DNA of 38,735 nucleotides from an uncultured Eubacteriales bacterium (GTDB lineage Bacteria > Bacillota > Clostridia > Peptostreptococcales > Anaerovoracaceae): NCBI GenBank assembly GCA_902786855.1, contig CADAEH010000023.1, forward strand, positions 1 through 38,735, written 5' to 3'. Numbering within the stretch: position 1 is the stretch's first letter; every line of letters starts with the position of its first letter. The translations under genes were made by a program, and so were the position numbers. The notes under the pieces are model-generated. The model was not told where the DNA came from. It ran no database searches and saw only the letters and a list, made by a program, of their open reading frames with translations. Shown here one piece after another: positions 1 through 9,611 of the stretch.

Positions 1-96
1 GCAGAGAAAAATCTGCCTACCGCACGAAGAAAAATCTGCTTACCGGCTGGAGAAAAAACTCCTTACCGCATGATGGCAAATTCATCTTACCATGCA
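1..96 (-). repeat. Array of four short hairpin repeats, probable IS end
   Basis: Four imperfect units of about 23-25 bp lie head to tail (1-23, 24-47, 48-70, 71-96). Read on the minus strand each unit is GGTA(A/G)G, then a 3-5 bp stem around a T-rich loop, then a 3-4 base spacer. The stem sequence differs between units while base pairing is kept (GCAGA/TCTGC, GGAG/CTCC, GATG/CATC on the plus strand); unit 2 keeps only three pairs. IS21-family elements are known to carry multiple terminal repeats that bind transposase, and an IS21-like fragment ends inside unit 4, so a transposon end is the best guess. The array may continue beyond the left edge of the window. Confidence 0.55.
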
Positions 97-354
97 TAAA
101 TCATCCTTGAGCCGTTTGTACAGAAGCGTGTTGTTCATCTGCGGCGTGATCTTCAGCTGTTCAATGAAATACTGACGGTAATTGTCCAGGACGAATTCAT
201 GCCTGCTCTCAAAGGCATGGAAGTCATCCTCCGTCAGATTCCACCATTTGTAGACGGTGTTATACGACAGTCCCATGATCTGTGAAGTCCGGAGCATGCT
301 CGCTCCATAGGCTTTGTGCTCTTGGATCTTCTGGTAAGTTTGGAATGATATCAT
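82..354 (-). pseudogene. IS21-like transposase (IstA) N-terminal fragment
   Basis: This 90-residue frame starts at an ATG preceded by GGGAGG with 9-nt spacing; an upstream in-frame TTG at 363 is less likely. Residues about 4-35 form a helix-turn-helix with the pattern YQKIQEHKAYGAS...SQIMGLSYNTVYKWW, as at the N terminus of IS21 IstA proteins. The segment DNYRQYFIEQLK...LLYKRLKDD matches the linker that follows in that family. A full IstA is several hundred residues and has a DDE catalytic core; here the frame stops before it, inside the hairpin repeats. No istB is visible. It is best read as a dead remnant, perhaps an internal-deletion derivative in which a transposase start is joined to an element end. 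The family call rests on the HTH and linker pattern only. Confidence 0.6.
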
Positions 355-471
355 GATTATCAACCTCCCTTTCGTTATTCAGTTTTTACGGTTTAACGAT
401 TCTGGCGCCGGCAGTTACCTACGCAGCGCCGCCAGCCAGATCATAGGCATCACTCCCTCCTATATGACAAA

Positions 472-495
472 TCCCACAGACCGGAGCCTGTGGGA
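472..495. terminator. Hairpin downstream of the island operon
   Basis: A perfect 8-bp stem (TCCCACAG / CTGTGGGA) with an 8-nt loop sits about 50 nt after the stop of the three-helix membrane gene. The flanks are T-rich but lack a clean T-run on either strand, so terminator activity for the minus-strand operon is plausible rather than shown. The rest of 355-544 holds nothing else I can identify. Confidence 0.45.
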
Positions 496-544
496 ATGTT
501 ATTATTTGTCCTTGCCATCCTCGCCACGATAAGCAAGGACTCGC

Positions 545-1177
545 TTATACTGTTGGAATAATCCAAGCCACAAAGACTACGATGATTAAAACGATAGAAT
601 TTCTCATCAATATATACGATGTTGATATTTCATTGTTTCTCAGTGTATTCTGAAGCTGATTCTTGACGATTACTGCATTATAAGCTTTTCTTTTATCTTC
701 CTCACTTTGTTCCAAAAAATTGTTAGGAAGATAAAAGAAAACATTTTTATTGATAAGCATATTTATTGCATTTAGGCCCGCAGAAAACATGTATATTACA
801 CTAAGAAGCAATATTGCAAAAGCTACCCATTTAAGGCATGCAGAATCATGAGCGATATCTTTCAAATTCCCTGCCACACCAAAAATGATTGAGATTGCAA
901 TAGTGATGCCTGCAATCTGCACTTTTGCTTTATCTTCCATCCTTTCCATGCGATGCCTATTATCTTCCAACAAGCCTTTCAGCATATCTAAATCAGCTTT
1001 CTCTGGTGCCTTAAATTCTCTAAGAACGGACTTATCATCTTCATATGGCAACAAATCTCCAATAGCATCTATCTTTTTTTGTATGCTCTTTCTTGCCTTA
1101 TTTTTCCTTATAGAAGGGAATAAAGAATAGATAACAGCCATTGCAAGATTTCTTTTTTGTTTATCCGTCGTATCCAT
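545..1177 (-). CDS. Three-helix membrane protein of unknown function
   Basis: The protein has 210 residues. The ATG at 1177 lies 1 nt after the stop of the ATP-grasp gene with GAGG 6 nt upstream, so it is chosen over an in-frame start at 1213 that would overlap the ligase gene. A basic N terminus (about 1-40) and a charged helix rich in D, E, R and K (about 60-85) precede hydrophobic spans at about 86-104, 117-137 and 189-209; the last one ends the protein. A charged stretch, LEQSEEDKRK, lies between spans 2 and 3. I do not recognise the family. The layout is like small effector-type membrane proteins in conflict systems such as SLATT-domain proteins, but that is only a resemblance. Position and one-nucleotide spacing tie it to the ligase gene. 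Confidence 0.75.
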   Translation of the reverse strand: MDTTDKQKRNLAMAVIYSLFPSIRKNKARKSIQKKIDAIGDLLPYEDDKSVLREFKAPEKADLDMLKGLLEDNRHRMERMEDKAKVQIAGITIAISIIFGVAGNLKDIAHDSACLKWVAFAILLLSVIYMFSAGLNAINMLINKNVFFYLPNNFLEQSEEDKRKAYNAVIVKNQLQNTLRNNEISTSYILMRNSIVLIIVVFVAWIIPTV

Positions 1178-1178
1178 A

Positions 1179-2114
1179 TCATACCTCGAATGAATCGACG
1201 ATTGCTTCGTCAATTGGACATCCGGTCAGCTTTTTAAGCCAACCCCATTCTCCTGTAGGATTTGTCTCAATGAAGTAATACTTATCATTAGATAGAGCCA
1301 AATCTATGCCCCCCAAACTCAATTCCATTTCCTCCATTAAGAGGCAAAGCTTTTTCTGAACATCTTCGGGAATCGATATCAACGAATACCGTAAAGTCTC
1401 CTTTGGAGTTTTTCTCCAATCCCCAGTAATACCGCCTGTATTATCTTTTATAGAAATTGGGAACATACGACCGTCAACAAATGTCACCCTGATATCAATT
1501 TTGTCTCGAACAAATTGCTGGATGATAACTGGTGCATCCTGAATTTGAACTGTCTTCAACTCATCTCGGCAGACAATTGAGGAATATGTAAACATCTCAC
1601 TTCCATTGTCATAAAACAAAGCTGTATCTAGTGATTTTACTACATATTTCTCATCTGGCAACTCTTCAGGAGCAACATTTCCACACCAGGTATATGGGAC
1701 TTCCAGTCCTACGTCAGCAGCAACTCGTAATTGAAAAAGTTTATTTTCAGCTCGATACGTTTTTACGGGATGATTTATCCATTTTGCCTTGTCAAATATG
1801 ATTAAATTGCGTATGAATGAAGACCACTGTCCTCGCTCAAGCTGTTCGTTGACCGAATATGGCTTTGAATTCCTTAAAAACACTGGTGCTCTAAAATACA
1901 CAGCCTCAAGTATATCATCCGAAATAAGATATGTTAAATCATTGACGACTATAGTCATTTGCTTGCACTGGAGATCAACTAATATCTCATAACTATCAAA
2001 CATATCCCTGTTTATTCGAAGATATGGAATATCCCGCTTTTCAAGTTCAATGCATATATAATCAGTCGAATAATCATATTTATTTGACAAAACTAAAACT
2101 ATTGGCTTATTCAC
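1179..2114 (-). CDS. MvdD-type ATP-grasp ligase (graspetide synthetase family)
   Basis: The N-terminal part (VLVLSNKYDYSTDYI) matches the pre-ATP-grasp domain of MvdC/MvdD-type ligases, which form omega-ester or omega-amide bonds between side chains of a ribosomal peptide. Further family marks are KWINHPVKTYRAENKLFQL, the basic DIRVTFVDGRMF strand, and the C-terminal metal and ATP site GGIDLAL...YYFIETNPTGEWGWL with its E-x-N triad. The GTG at 2114 is preceded by GGCGAGG and puts the family's usual N terminus at residue 5, so I prefer it to the in-frame GTG at 2144. This gives 311 residues, close to the family norm of about 320. It overlaps the 66-residue peptide gene by 8 nt, the usual place of a precursor. 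The substrate is inferred, not shown. Confidence 0.85.
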   Translation of the reverse strand: MNKPIVLVLSNKYDYSTDYICIELEKRDIPYLRINRDMFDSYEILVDLQCKQMTIVVNDLTYLISDDILEAVYFRAPVFLRNSKPYSVNEQLERGQWSSFIRNLIIFDKAKWINHPVKTYRAENKLFQLRVAADVGLEVPYTWCGNVAPEELPDEKYVVKSLDTALFYDNGSEMFTYSSIVCRDELKTVQIQDAPVIIQQFVRDKIDIRVTFVDGRMFPISIKDNTGGITGDWRKTPKETLRYSLISIPEDVQKKLCLLMEEMELSLGGIDLALSNDKYYFIETNPTGEWGWLKKLTGCPIDEAIVDSFEV

Positions 2115-2307
2115 CTTTTTGGTCCTCGCCTGTTTCGATATCACATTTTTTTGTTTCTCCTGCGCGAAATGATTCGCACATTATTGCCGCATTCCCGTCA
2201 TGAGTTCTCCAGTATCCACTAACCTCGTCATAGTTACAATTGTCTGGTTCTCTTAATGTCAAAGGTTCCGGATATGTAAATGCTTTTTCTAACAATATAT
2301 GTCCCAT
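2107..2307 (-). CDS. 66-residue peptide, candidate graspetide precursor
   Basis: The short gene lies directly before the ATP-grasp gene, which starts inside its last codons. It starts with ATG, with AGGAG 12 nt upstream, a longer spacing than usual. The N-terminal half (LLEKAFTYPEPLTLREPD) could be a leader. The C-terminal part has many possible donors and acceptors for side-chain ester or amide links: S, T and K beside D and E, ending in GETKKCDIETGEDQKGE. Two cysteines fall in the same region. There is no PFFARFL-type microviridin leader motif, so it would belong to another graspetide group or be a different kind of small partner. The evidence is gene position, size and residue make-up; the product is not proven. 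Confidence 0.6.
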   Translation of the reverse strand: MGHILLEKAFTYPEPLTLREPDNCNYDEVSGYWRTHDGNAAIMCESFRAGETKKCDIETGEDQKGE

Positions 2308-2337
2308 ATTATATTTTTACTCCTATCACAAGTTGCC

Positions 2338-2733
2338 TCAATAACCCCTTATAGCTTTTACAATCGAATCCGTATTCCATCCAACTATTACATCAGCTGC
2401 ATTTTTCACGACAGAAGATGTTCTTTCTACACCCCAAGGTTGCACAGCAATGATCTTTTTGCCCATTGACCTAGCAAGTTCTATTTCGATATTAATCCAT
2501 TTGCTATAAGTGGCATAGACTCCCGCGAGAATAAGGATACAGCTTGCTGGTTGCATCTGTTTTCTTATTGCTTCCTTTAATTGATAGTCATAACGAGCAT
2601 TATGGATGGGATCATTCTTCGGAACAGAATAGTTCCTATATGAAAAATATGGTTTTGCATCCAATAGTGCAATCAAGCTTTCGTAGGCATCCGAGTAAGT
2701 CCACGAATGACTAATAAATAAGTTGTACGCCAT
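2338..2733 (-). CDS. TIR-like (MTH538/DUF1863, ThsB-like) domain protein
   Basis: The protein has 131 residues. The ATG at 2733 follows a very strong GAGGAGGAG site with 3-nt spacing; an upstream start at 2754 would overlap the preceding gene and is less likely. The sequence opens with YNLFISHSW, followed by SYRNYSVPKNDPIHN, LKEAIRKQMQPASCILILAG and YSKWINIEIELARSMGKKIIAVQPWG, which is the MTH538 TIR-like fold pattern. Relatives include ThsB of Thoeris, where the TIR protein makes a nucleotide signal after phage infection. In TIR enzymes a conserved Glu takes part in catalysis; the E in WINIEIELAR is a candidate. It sits 10 nt after a RipA-like membrane gene, a pairing seen elsewhere, so a joint defence role is inferred. 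Confidence 0.85.
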   Translation of the reverse strand: MAYNLFISHSWTYSDAYESLIALLDAKPYFSYRNYSVPKNDPIHNARYDYQLKEAIRKQMQPASCILILAGVYATYSKWINIEIELARSMGKKIIAVQPWGVERTSSVVKNAADVIVGWNTDSIVKAIRGY

Positions 2734-2743
2734 TTTCTCCTCC

Positions 2744-3178
2744 TCAATGTACAAATTTGATAATCACTGCAACAATCACATAGATACAAATAAATGTAAT
2801 CGGTATGATCCTCTCAAGTTTTGTGCCATCGTAATACTTTTTTGTCTTTTGTAGAATCTCCCATTCATCTCTAAATGGGGCTGTGGGCAATTCTCTCTCT
2901 AGAGAATCTATAACCTCGAATTTTGCAGAATTTAACAATTTGAAATTTCTTATAAAGCAGAGCCACAGCCCACATATAATAGCGCCGGCACACAACAGAA
3001 GAATAGATTTCGGACTCCAAACAAAAGAAACTGTCGCTAGAATACCAAGGTTTAAAGTCACAAAAATATTATTCATCATATCCCTTCTTTGGCTCGTTGC
3101 ATTTGCCATTTCTATACAAGTCTGCCACTGAGCAAGAACACTTTTTACATCTGTTACATCTTTCTTATCATTCTGCAT
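2744..3178 (-). CDS. RipA-like small integral membrane protein
   Basis: The protein has 144 residues from the ATG at 3178; GAGTG lies upstream and a TTG at 3217 is a weaker option. The pattern QWQTCIEMANATSQRRDMMNNIF runs into hydrophobic spans at about 36-53 and 58-78. A soluble stretch, NSAKFEVIDSLERELPTAPFRDEW, follows, then a last span at about 125-142. This layout, with the conserved LP..PF..EW element, matches proteins annotated as the RipA family of octameric membrane proteins. Such genes are often beside TIR-like genes. A role as membrane effector or scaffold for the TIR protein is inference. Confidence 0.75.
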   Translation of the reverse strand: MQNDKKDVTDVKSVLAQWQTCIEMANATSQRRDMMNNIFVTLNLGILATVSFVWSPKSILLLCAGAIICGLWLCFIRNFKLLNSAKFEVIDSLERELPTAPFRDEWEILQKTKKYYDGTKLERIIPITFICIYVIVAVIIKFVH

Positions 3179-3218
3179 AGTAATCACTCTATGTCCATAT
3201 CTTACACTTGCATACAAA

Positions 3219-4271
3219 CTATACTGCTATCATGTACTGTTCTTTTAAATTATTCAGCATGCTGTACTTAATCATGCCTTCTCTTTGCATTCTTCCAACC
3301 ACAATACCAGGTGCGATTTGTTGCTCTTTTGCAAACCTAATAACACTTTTTTCCGAATAATCATTCTTCTCCCTGAAAGAATTGAAATCGTCTTCACTTA
3401 TAAGTGTATCACCAGACCATTTGTCAGCATTCTTCTCATCTTCTTCTGTTGTTCCATTCAGCTGACCAATATGGCCTAAAACAATATGTGCTAGTTCGTG
3501 GAACAAACTGAACCAGAACCTATCTGCATCCTTACCTCTAGCCGTAAGTCCCATGACTATCTTGTTGCCGTCAATAAAAGTTGCTCCCTGCAGAAATGAA
3601 CCTTTTAGATGTGGAAGAAACACCAATGCTATACCACAATCCGCTAGGCATTTCATAATAAGTGGACAAAACTCTTTTGGCTTCAAAACTGTCATTTTTC
3701 TGATTTCAGGAAGTGCTGCAATCAATCCTTTAATATTAATTGGCGCAGTTTGGATGTCCCGAGCTTTTATTTTTGCTTCCTGCGCCCACGCTATCAATGC
3801 CAAATCGCTTTTCTCGGTAATGGCTAGCCTTCTACATGCAATTCTTGTGATTTGTTCATTTCCAAGAAGAGATAGTTCGACAACTTCAAAGTATTTTCTC
3901 AGATAGACCACTTTTTCTTTTGCATTTCTTGTTTGAGAAACCCATCCATATTTTGCCATTTCGCTATATGGAAACTGCTTAGCTATTTCTGTATCAGCAT
4001 CCATTGCGTTTTCTGCCTTGACCTTTACAATCTTCTCCCTATAAACTGCCTCAAGATTATTCCAAAACTTAGCCGGAACTCCGAGTACCATTTCTAATCT
4101 TAAAGCAGTTTCAGGAGTGAGCTGTACCTCTCCGTTAATGAGCTTACTTATGTGTTTTTCTGACATATCCATTCTGGCAGCAAACTCTTTCTGGCTCATT
4201 CCCCGGTCTATTAACTGTTCTTTTATTGTCGCTCCCGGTGGTGTAGCAACAAAACTGCGACTCCTCATCAT
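3219..4271 (-). CDS. HigA-type antitoxin fused to an ImmA/IrrE-like metalloprotease
   Basis: The protein has 350 residues. Residues about 14-70 are an Xre/HigA-type helix-turn-helix (ATIKEQLIDRGMSQKEFA...SEKHISKLINGE). The C-terminal half has the zinc protease motif FHELAHIVLGH with HEXXH at 258-262, as in ImmA/IrrE proteins, which cut repressors or antitoxins when activated. It starts with ATG after AAGGAGG and follows the HigB-like gene by 32 nt, the usual toxin-first higBA order. It probably binds the palindrome at 4670-4704 through its HTH. Having repressor and protease in one chain suggests derepression by self- or trans-cleavage; this is inferred from the family. Confidence 0.88.
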   Translation of the reverse strand: MMRSRSFVATPPGATIKEQLIDRGMSQKEFAARMDMSEKHISKLINGEVQLTPETALRLEMVLGVPAKFWNNLEAVYREKIVKVKAENAMDADTEIAKQFPYSEMAKYGWVSQTRNAKEKVVYLRKYFEVVELSLLGNEQITRIACRRLAITEKSDLALIAWAQEAKIKARDIQTAPINIKGLIAALPEIRKMTVLKPKEFCPLIMKCLADCGIALVFLPHLKGSFLQGATFIDGNKIVMGLTARGKDADRFWFSLFHELAHIVLGHIGQLNGTTEEDEKNADKWSGDTLISEDDFNSFREKNDYSEKSVIRFAKEQQIAPGIVVGRMQREGMIKYSMLNNLKEQYMIAV

Positions 4272-4303
4272 ACTAATTCCTCCTTGCTTCTATCTTTCCA
4301 TCA

Positions 4304-4600
4304 TTAATGATAATCAACGATTTCCAAAACAATAGCAATTTGGATCTCGTCTCCTTTCTTCTCGAAAACCAATCTATATGGATGAACCAAATCCACAGCA
4401 TATTGTCCTTTTCTATTTTGCTTAAGCGGATGGCATCGACCAATATGAAATTCTATCAACATTTCAACGGAATCTGCTGCTGTAATCTGATCAATACGTT
4501 GCTGTATTTTTTCGGCCATTTTTCTGCCGTACATTTTCTCTGCGGCATTGGCATCTGTACAAACTTTTTTAATTTTCTTATTCTTGTACGTGATATCCAA
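4304..4600 (-). CDS. HigB-like RelE/ParE-superfamily toxin
   Basis: The protein has about 98 residues. The sequence ITYKNKKIKKVCTDANAAEKMYG, with RIDQITAADSVEMLIEF, GRCHPLKQNRKGQYAVDL and YRLVFE, fits HigB-type toxins of the RelE/ParE fold, many of which cut mRNA on the ribosome. The start is set by the promoter. A strong minus-strand promoter (-35 at 4665-4670, -10 at 4642-4647) puts transcription start near 4635, downstream of a possible GTG at 4651. The TTG at 4600 follows AGAGGTG with good spacing and gives a normal HigB length. The gene heads the seven-gene run of the island. Confidence 0.8.
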   Translation of the reverse strand: MDITYKNKKIKKVCTDANAAEKMYGRKMAEKIQQRIDQITAADSVEMLIEFHIGRCHPLKQNRKGQYAVDLVHPYRLVFEKKGDEIQIAIVLEIVDYH

Positions 4601-4641
4601 TTCTTCACCTCTAATTTCAAATTTACCTATGAGGTTAATTG

Positions 4642-4670
4642 ATGATAACACATTGCCTGAATATAGTCAA
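4642..4670 (-). promoter_or_regulatory. Promoter of the island operon
   Basis: TTGACT (4665-4670), a 17-bp spacer and TATCAT (4642-4647) make a near-consensus housekeeping promoter. It reads into the HigB-like gene and is the only strong promoter I see for the seven genes down to 545. The -35 box touches the edge of the palindrome at 4670-4704. Confidence 0.75.
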
Positions 4671-4704
4671 CAACGCAATTTACCTTAAAGGTAAATTGCG
4701 TTGT
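4670..4704. promoter_or_regulatory. 35-bp perfect palindrome, probable HigA operator
   Basis: The 17-bp arms ACAACGCAATTTACCTT and their exact complement flank a single central A. The site adjoins the -35 box of the toxin-antitoxin operon, where HigA-type repressors normally bind. It is longer than a typical operator, so binding by two dimers or a second role as a hairpin is possible. Confidence 0.6.
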
Positions 4705-4715
4705 ATCCTTTCTGC

Positions 4716-4808
4716 CTATTGTCTCCTGTATTTCGGCGCGAATACTATGTGGTAATGACATCGCCATTTTGAATGTGATAAACTGTTTATGTCATCATTT
4801 TTATTCAT
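4716..4808 (-). pseudogene. IS200/IS605 TnpA transposase, N-terminal remnant
   Basis: The frame starts with ATG after AAAGGAGG and encodes 30 residues ending at TAG. It contains SLSHSKWRCHYHIVFAPKYR, which is the hallmark start of IS200/IS605 TnpA (Y1) transposases. The catalytic HUH motif and tyrosine would lie further on and are absent, so the element is dead. A 7-bp hairpin upstream at 4902-4918 fits the subterminal left-end hairpin of this family. The remnant is cut off about 12 nt before the palindrome of the toxin-antitoxin locus and marks the right border of the island. Confidence 0.85.
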
Positions 4809-4901
4809 TGTTTATTACCTCCTTTGCTCTGAGATGCGGTTGGTAGCCACTCTCATGTTAGCATTGGAGGTATTTTTCTTGAAGCTAAAGCCTCTTATTC
4901 T

Positions 4902-4918
4902 CACCGGCATAGCCGGTG
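4902..4918. mobile_element. Subterminal hairpin of the IS200/IS605 remnant
   Basis: CACCGGC and GCCGGTG pair around a 3-nt loop, about 95 nt upstream of the truncated tnpA. IS200/IS605 ends carry such hairpins as TnpA binding sites. The rest of 4809-4941 has no convincing gene. Confidence 0.5.
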
Positions 4919-4941
4919 GATTTATCACGCTGAAGCTACAT

Positions 4942-4971
4942 AAAAAGAATTCCCGGAACGAATCCGGGAAT
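4942..4971 (-). terminator. Rho-independent terminator after the rRNA methyltransferase gene
   Basis: A 9-bp stem (ATTCCCGGA / TCCGGGAAT) with a 5-nt loop is followed on the minus strand by TTCTTTTTAT. It lies 19 nt after the stop at 4990 and probably ends the ruvC-ruvA-ruvB-queA-tgt transcript. Confidence 0.8.
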
Positions 4972-4989
4972 CCACTGTTTTCAACGCTT

Positions 4990-7310
<2,321 letters not shown>

Positions 7311-8447
7311 CTAACAGATAAGCATCGCATCTCCGTAGCTGAAGAATCTGTATCTCTCATCCACTGCGATCCTGTATGCTTTAAGGATCTCATTTCTGTC
7401 ATAAAGTGCTGAAACCAGCATAAGGAGTGTGGACTTAGGAAGGTGGAAGTTGGTTATCAGAGCATCCACTATCCTGAATCCATAACCGGGATATATGAAT
7501 ATGCCCGTAGATGTTTTCCCCGCCTGTATCCTGTAGCCTTTATCATACGGTGCAGCAGTCTTCTCCGCCCTGACAGCCATGCTCTCAAGTGTCCTTGTAG
7601 ATGTCGTGCCGACTGAGATGATCCTGCCGCCTTCTTCTATTGTGCGGTTGATGATATCTGCGTTGGTCTCATCGATCGAACACTCCTCGAAATGCATTTT
7701 ATGCTCTTCTATAACATCTACCTTGACCGGTCTGAAAGTGCCGATACCGACATGCAGCGTAACATATGCGATGCGAACACCCTTTTCAGCTGCTGCTTTC
7801 AGCAGATCATCCGTAAAGTGCAGCCCGGCAGTCGGAGCGGCGACAGATCCGTCGATGCGGCTGTAGACAGTCTGGTACATCTCTTTATCAGAGTCTTCTG
7901 CCGGTCTTGTTATATAAGGAGGAAGCGGCATTGAACCAATCTCTTCAAGCCTTTCCATGAATATACCATCATATTCAAACCTTACCAGCCTGGTACCGTT
8001 CTCTTTATCATGATACCCCAGGATATGTGCCTTGAACGGCTGGCTGACATTGTTCACAAGATAGCCACTGCTCATATCTCCGTCGTATCCTGAAGGGACT
8101 GTATCTGTCACGCCTGCAAGTATCACGGTGTCCCCTTCATGGAGCCTTTTGCCCGGTCTTACCATGCATTCCCAATTGTCGCCTTCTATTCGCTTTATTA
8201 AAAGCAGCTCGATATGGGCTCCAGTGCCTTCCTTTATGCCATACATTCTGGCAGGGATTACACGTGAATCGTTAAGCACCAGACAGTCGCCCGGGTTTAC
8301 ATAATCCAGTATATCGTAAAAATGACGGTGTTCCACCGTCTTTTTACTTCTGTCAAGTACCATCAGTCTGCAGCTGTCTCTCTGTTCCAGAGGGACCTGT
8401 GCTATCAGCTCTTCAGGCAGTTCATAATCAAAATCATCTATTCTCAT
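7311..8447 (-). CDS. queA: S-adenosylmethionine:tRNA ribosyltransferase-isomerase
   Basis: QueA moves the ribosyl part of S-adenosylmethionine onto preQ1 in tRNA, giving epoxyqueuosine. From the ATG at 8447 the protein has 378 residues and opens with the typical [13 protein letters not shown]. Family motifs include [36 protein letters not shown] and [20 protein letters not shown] at 8486 would add 13 residues that do not match the family. It lies 48 nt after ruvB and 9 nt before tgt in the same operon. Confidence 0.97.
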   Translation of the reverse strand: MRIDDFDYELPEELIAQVPLEQRDSCRLMVLDRSKKTVEHRHFYDILDYVNPGDCLVLNDSRVIPARMYGIKEGTGAHIELLLIKRIEGDNWECMVRPGKRLHEGDTVILAGVTDTVPSGYDGDMSSGYLVNNVSQPFKAHILGYHDKENGTRLVRFEYDGIFMERLEEIGSMPLPPYITRPAEDSDKEMYQTVYSRIDGSVAAPTAGLHFTDDLLKAAAEKGVRIAYVTLHVGIGTFRPVKVDVIEEHKMHFEECSIDETNADIINRTIEEGGRIISVGTTSTRTLESMAVRAEKTAAPYDKGYRIQAGKTSTGIFIYPGYGFRIVDALITNFHLPKSTLLMLVSALYDRNEILKAYRIAVDERYRFFSYGDAMLIC

Positions 8448-8495
8448 ATCATTCTCAAAACACTGTTTCCGATAACAGTCAGTCAAGCGAGTATA

Positions 8496-9593
8496 TCATA
8501 TATCATCAAGTGTGAGCTGTCCGCCATTCTTATTCCCCCCGGCAGCTCTCCCCTGAACTTTTTCAGTCACTTCCTTACCGGAATCATCCGGTTCTGTATA
8601 GTATCCCATCAATCCCATATGTTCATACGCTGATTTGGATGCAACACGGCCCTTTTGTGTCCTATAGAGCAATCCTGCCTGGATAAGATACGGCTCGTTA
8701 GCGTCTTCGATAGTCACTCTTTCTTCCCCGATAGCAGAAGCTATTGTTTCTATGCCTACCGGACCGCCGTTGAATCCTTTTATGATCGTAGACAGTATGT
8801 CTCTGTCAAGTTTTTCAAGACCAAGCTTATCTACACCAAGTGCATCCAGAGCTTTACGGGTGATGTCTATGTTGATCTGCCCGTCTGATATTACCTCTGA
8901 GAAGTCCCTGACTCTCTTGATAAGCCTGTTTCCTATACGCGGTGTCCCGCGAGATCTTCTGGCCAGTTCATCGAGAGACTCTTCGTCTATGCCTGTATTG
9001 AGTACATTTGCCGTACGTCTCAATATCTCACGGATCTCTTCCGGTGTGTAAAATTCGAATTTTTCGACGATTCCAAATCGATCTCTGAGAGGTCCGGAAA
9101 GGCTTCCGGCTCTCGTCGTAGCACCGATCAGAGTAAATCTGGCGATGTCTATCCGAAGAGATCTGGCTGCAGGTCCCTTACCGATGATGATATCAAGGGC
9201 AAAGTCTTCCATCGCAGAATACAGGACTTCCTCGACCGCGCGACTCATCCTGTGGATCTCATCAATGAACAGAACATCATTCTCATTCAGATTGGTCAGT
9301 ATTGCCGCGAGATCACCGGCTCTTCCTATTGCAGGCCCGGAGGTGATCTTGATATCCACGCCGAGCTCATTGGCTATGATACCTGCAAGTGTCGTCTTGC
9401 CGAGTCCCGGCGGCCCGTAGAAAAGCACATGATCAAGAGGCTCACCTCTCATTTTGGCAGCCTCTATATATATTGACAGATTGTCCTTTGCGGCTGACTG
9501 GCCGCAGTACTCACTCAGGTACTGAGGCCTCAGCGTCATCTCTCCGCTGAGTTCTCCCGGAGTAGCCTTGGTCTGTGTCACTCTTTCTTTCAT
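8496..9593 (-). CDS. ruvB: Holliday junction branch migration helicase RuvB
   Basis: RuvB is the AAA+ motor that, with RuvA, moves Holliday junctions during recombination and repair. The chain has 365 residues. It shows Walker [10 protein letters not shown], Walker B LFIDEIHR, sensor 1 IGATTRAG and the arginine-finger region LRDRFG. The C-terminal winged-helix ends in GYYTEP, after which a polar tail of about 30 residues rich in G, K and E ends in QLTLDDI; this tail is longer than in the shortest RuvB proteins. The gene follows ruvA with an 18-nt gap. Confidence 0.98.
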   Translation of the reverse strand: MKERVTQTKATPGELSGEMTLRPQYLSEYCGQSAAKDNLSIYIEAAKMRGEPLDHVLFYGPPGLGKTTLAGIIANELGVDIKITSGPAIGRAGDLAAILTNLNENDVLFIDEIHRMSRAVEEVLYSAMEDFALDIIIGKGPAARSLRIDIARFTLIGATTRAGSLSGPLRDRFGIVEKFEFYTPEEIREILRRTANVLNTGIDEESLDELARRSRGTPRIGNRLIKRVRDFSEVISDGQINIDITRKALDALGVDKLGLEKLDRDILSTIIKGFNGGPVGIETIASAIGEERVTIEDANEPYLIQAGLLYRTQKGRVASKSAYEHMGLMGYYTEPDDSGKEVTEKVQGRAAGGNKNGGQLTLDDI

Positions 9594-9611
9594 TATCTGA
9601 TGATACTTCCT

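Noticed and set aside
1-96. Repeats at the left edge taken as a CRISPR array
   Set aside because: Units are 23-25 nt with no spacers between them and stems vary, which does not fit CRISPR repeats.
545-1213. Upstream start for the three-span membrane protein
   Set aside because: It would overlap the ATP-grasp gene by 35 nt, whereas the ATG at 1177 has a GAGG site and follows the stop directly.
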